Shown here piece by piece: positions 4,428 through 6,558 of a stretch of 6,558 nt of DNA (positions within the stretch are counted from its first letter, which is position 1; each line of letters starts with the position of its first letter). Source of the stretch: Verrucomicrobia bacterium UBA1211 (GTDB lineage Bacteria; Verrucomicrobiota; Kiritimatiellia; RFP12; UBA1067). Under the pieces are notes generated by a model, which worked only from the letters and a program-made list of their open reading frames with translations, made no database searches and had not been told where the DNA came from. Made by a program: the position numbers and the translations under genes. The stretch covers positions 1-6,558 of the forward strand of contig DBXN01000001.1 in the NCBI GenBank assembly GCA_002309585.1, given 5' to 3'.

Positions 4428-6558
4428 GTCTGACGGGACGCTATGGCTGGCTGGCGGTTGTGTTCGGGTGTTTCTGTGCGTCGGCGTGGGCCGCGCCGGA
4501 AGCATGGACCGTTTCCAAGGCGACGGTTCGGGTGCGGGTTTCGGTCGATACCGAGCCGGACCATCCGGATTTGGGCGTGTATGTGAAGATCCCAGACGGC
4601 GGACTTCTGCCGGGACCGGTGCCGGTGCCGACCGTGGTGGATGGCGCGGGGAAGAGTCTCCAGTCGATCATCGTCGGGTATCACAAGCCGGATGGGCTGG
4701 GGGTGCTGTTTGAGCCGCCGGCGGACGGCAAGGCGACGATCTATCTGACCGGCACGATGAAGGCGACGCCGCCGGAGGGCTGTACGCTGAAGCCGAGTCT
4801 GCTGATGTTCGCGCGGAACGGAAAGGCGAGTCTGGATGACGCGGAACGGATGGCAAAGAGTTACCCGCCCGCCCCGGGTGCGTTTTTCGACCGTTGGAGC
4901 TGTATCGGGTCGATGGTGAACCCGTTCGGGCCGGATGACAATTATGTCTCGTGGTTTGTCGGATGCATCGTGCTGGAAGAGCGGGAGAGCATCTATTTCG
5001 CGACGATTTCCGATGAGGGATCCTCCTTCATGATCGACGGGAAGCCGGTCATGGAGTGGGGCGGTACCCACACCCGCGACAAGGGCGCGAAGGGGCAGAT
5101 GGGAAAGACGGTCTCGCTCGAAAAGGGGGTGCACCGGATCGACTATTTCCACTTTGAGCTGAAGGGTAAACAGGAGGCGCAGCTCGTCTGGCGGCGGAAG
5201 GGGATGGAGACGAAAGACAACCTTCCCGAACTGGTCTCCGGCTTCGCGGTCTCGGGCGGCGCGTCTATCCGGGCGATCGAGCTGAAGGACGGCAGGGTGT
5301 GCGGATTCCTCAGCGGGCTGAACACCCCTTCGGGCTACCTCTGGACAGGCGAGAAGCCGCTGAACCTTTTCACGGTCTCGTATGGCGGGATCGCCGACGG
5401 GAAGGCGAAAGCGGTGATCGACTTCGGGAAGGGCCAGCGGGCGACCACGTCGACGGTCGATTGGCTGGTGGAGGGCGACGCCGACCAGATGGCGGTGCCG
5501 GTGACGCTGGAGGTCTCGAACGCGGCGGGTGTGGCGAAGACGACGGCACGGCTGACCTGCCCGTGGACGCCGACCCAGCTCTCGCTGGATGAGTCGGGTG
5601 ACCGGTTGCGGTTCCGGACGGCGCTCTACAACATGCTCCGCGCCGTACCCGAACCGGGGGATCCGTGCGCGCCGTGGACGAATGACCAGTGGCAGATGCT
5701 GGGCGAGTTGCTGGAACCGTACCGGAGCGGCCCGATTCTGAAGGAGCTGTTCACGCGCGGCTGGGCGACGGTCCAGAAACGGCCCGACAGGGAGCGCTGG
5801 ATGCTGGAAGACCGTTGGATCGAGACGTTGCGCCTGACGCGCAACGACGCCCTGCTGCTGGAGTGGATCGATACGTTTGAAAAGGCCGAACGGAATGTCG
5901 CGCGGAAGTTCCGGTGGAAAGATGAGCGGATTTGCGCTTACCTCTATGATCTGGACAAGCCGGCTCTGGCGCAGAAGGAGGTGACCTCCCTGAAGGATGC
6001 CGCCGCCACGCCGGACCAGACCCAGATCGCCTTTTTGCGGCAGGGGGATTACGCGCGGGCGACGGGCGACACCGCCGCCGCGGTGGGGTTCTACAAAGAG
6101 GCGCAGGAGCGTTACCGGGCGCGGAACAAGATCGGCATGGCGGGCGGACGGCTGACCTACGTGGGACCGCGTAAGGCGCGTAAGGACGATGCGGCGGAGA
6201 CCAACGCCGTGGCGAAGGCGGGACAGAAGGGGACACGGAAGCCGGCCTCCCTGAAGCCCTCGACCCTCAACAGGAAGGTGGACGACTGGAAGGTCTACAC
6301 CGTGCATGACGCCTCCTTCTACGCGACGATCACCTCCTTCCTGGCGCAGGACGCCCTGGCGGAGGCGTTGCAGAAATTGGCGGATTGGGAAAACGAGTCG
6401 CCCGCCTCCAAACTCTCGGGCGAGTACCCGATGGCGGCGGCCCGCATCTACCTCTACGTCAAGGACTTCCGGCGGGCCGTGAATGAACTGGACATCTATT
6501 GCCGGAGTGTGGAGATGAGCGCGCAGCTGGCGGATGCCATGAAACTGGAGACCGAGGC
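4424..6558 (+). CDS. Exported protein with PA14-like domain and TPR-like helical region, 3' truncated by window
   Basis: The frame is open from GTG 4424 to the end of the window (711 complete codons), so the C terminus is missing. Residues 1-23 form a classical signal peptide: Arg6, a hydrophobic core, and a signal peptidase I site A-W-A before Ala24. Residues about 24-140 are beta-rich. Residues about 147-260 resemble a PA14 domain, with IYFATISDEGSSFMIDG (190-206), then EWGG, GVHRIDYFHFE and AQLVWRRKG, matching the usual 'SDDGS..IDG' hairpin and closing 'L.W' strand. Residues about 262-385 are further beta structure. From about 387 on it is alpha-helical, with a TPR-like helix pair at 541-564 (GDYARATGDTAAAVGFYKEA) and another helical array after 619. 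A Lys/Ala/Pro-rich linker separates them (about 580-618). PA14 domains bind carbohydrate or act as structural modules; the ligand here is unknown. Coupling to the preceding membrane protein suggests they act together outside the inner membrane. Confidence 0.75.
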   Translation, partial: MSLTGRYGWLAVVFGCFCASAWAAPEAWTVSKATVRVRVSVDTEPDHPDLGVYVKIPDGGLLPGPVPVPTVVDGAGKSLQSIIVGYHKPDGLGVLFEPPADGKATIYLTGTMKATPPEGCTLKPSLLMFARNGKASLDDAERMAKSYPPAPGAFFDRWSCIGSMVNPFGPDDNYVSWFVGCIVLEERESIYFATISDEGSSFMIDGKPVMEWGGTHTRDKGAKGQMGKTVSLEKGVHRIDYFHFELKGKQEAQLVWRRKGMETKDNLPELVSGFAVSGGASIRAIELKDGRVCGFLSGLNTPSGYLWTGEKPLNLFTVSYGGIADGKAKAVIDFGKGQRATTSTVDWLVEGDADQMAVPVTLEVSNAAGVAKTTARLTCPWTPTQLSLDESGDRLRFRTALYNMLRAVPEPGDPCAPWTNDQWQMLGELLEPYRSGPILKELFTRGWATVQKRPDRERWMLEDRWIETLRLTRNDALLLEWIDTFEKAERNVARKFRWKDERICAYLYDLDKPALAQKEVTSLKDAAATPDQTQIAFLRQGDYARATGDTAAAVGFYKEAQERYRARNKIGMAGGRLTYVGPRKARKDDAAETNAVAKAGQKGTRKPASLKPSTLNRKVDDWKVYTVHDASFYATITSFLAQDALAEALQKLADWENESPASKLSGEYPMAAARIYLYVKDFRRAVNELDIYCRSVEMSAQLADAMKLETE

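Noticed and set aside
1107..4505. Antisense open frame of 1132 codons opposite the membrane protein gene
   Set aside because: It is exactly codon-aligned with the sense gene and stays open because the sense gene avoids TTA, CTA and TCA. Its translation is a low-information Leu/Arg/His/Gln-rich string, while the sense product has membrane helices and family-like motifs.
4397..6307. Antisense open frame of 636 codons opposite the PA14-like gene
   Set aside because: It has the same codon-aligned mirror effect. The sense strand has a signal peptide, a Shine-Dalgarno and a coupled start; the antisense product is Arg/Leu/His/Pro-rich without domain features.

Overview
The window looks like chromosomal DNA of a high-GC member of the Planctomycetota-Verrucomicrobiota-Kiritimatiellota group. 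This rests on protein type (a very long DUF4175-like membrane protein followed by a secreted PA14-like protein) and on long intergenic short-tandem-repeat arrays. It is inference from style, not from a marker gene. All three genes lie on the + strand.

Region 1 (1-477) is the 3' end of a gene that starts upstream of the window. Its product is a beta-strand-rich protein with a CxCxC motif that I do not recognise. Its codon use is visibly more A/T-tolerant than that of the downstream genes.

Region 2 (about 460-851) has no gene. It is a mosaic of short tandem repeats: ATGAARA heptads that run through the stop codon of gene 1; a GTTGGGTG octamer array in two copies around an 18-nt near-perfect palindrome; GTTGAGN-like heptads; GGACAT-like heptads; and a roughly 80-nt pyrimidine-rich heptad tract ending in TTCCCCR units. 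A short GC hairpin follows. A good sigma-70-like promoter (TTTACA, 18 bp, TG-A-TATGAT) and a Shine-Dalgarno sequence then serve gene 2.

Region 3 (852-6558) is a two-gene (or longer) operon. Gene 2 (852-4427, 1191 aa) has three N-terminal membrane helices, a beta-rich extracytoplasmic part with DUF4175-like motifs (VTPPAYTG, VSDEYGLSAVRL), a very long helical/coiled-coil section, a hydrophilic Gly/Asp/Ser/Asn/Gln-rich stretch and a helical C terminus. Gene 3 starts at a GTG that overlaps the stop of gene 2 by 4 nt (GTGA), so the two are probably translationally coupled. It has a signal peptide, a PA14-like domain and an alpha-helical, TPR-like part, and it runs off the window end. Together they look like a membrane-anchored coiled-coil protein and its exported partner acting at the cell envelope. 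DUF4175-type proteins in related bacteria are often encoded near MoxR ATPase, DUF58 and VWA-domain (Bat-like) genes. None of these is inside this window, so that link needs the flanking sequence.

I see no RNA gene, CRISPR array, insertion sequence or phage gene here.
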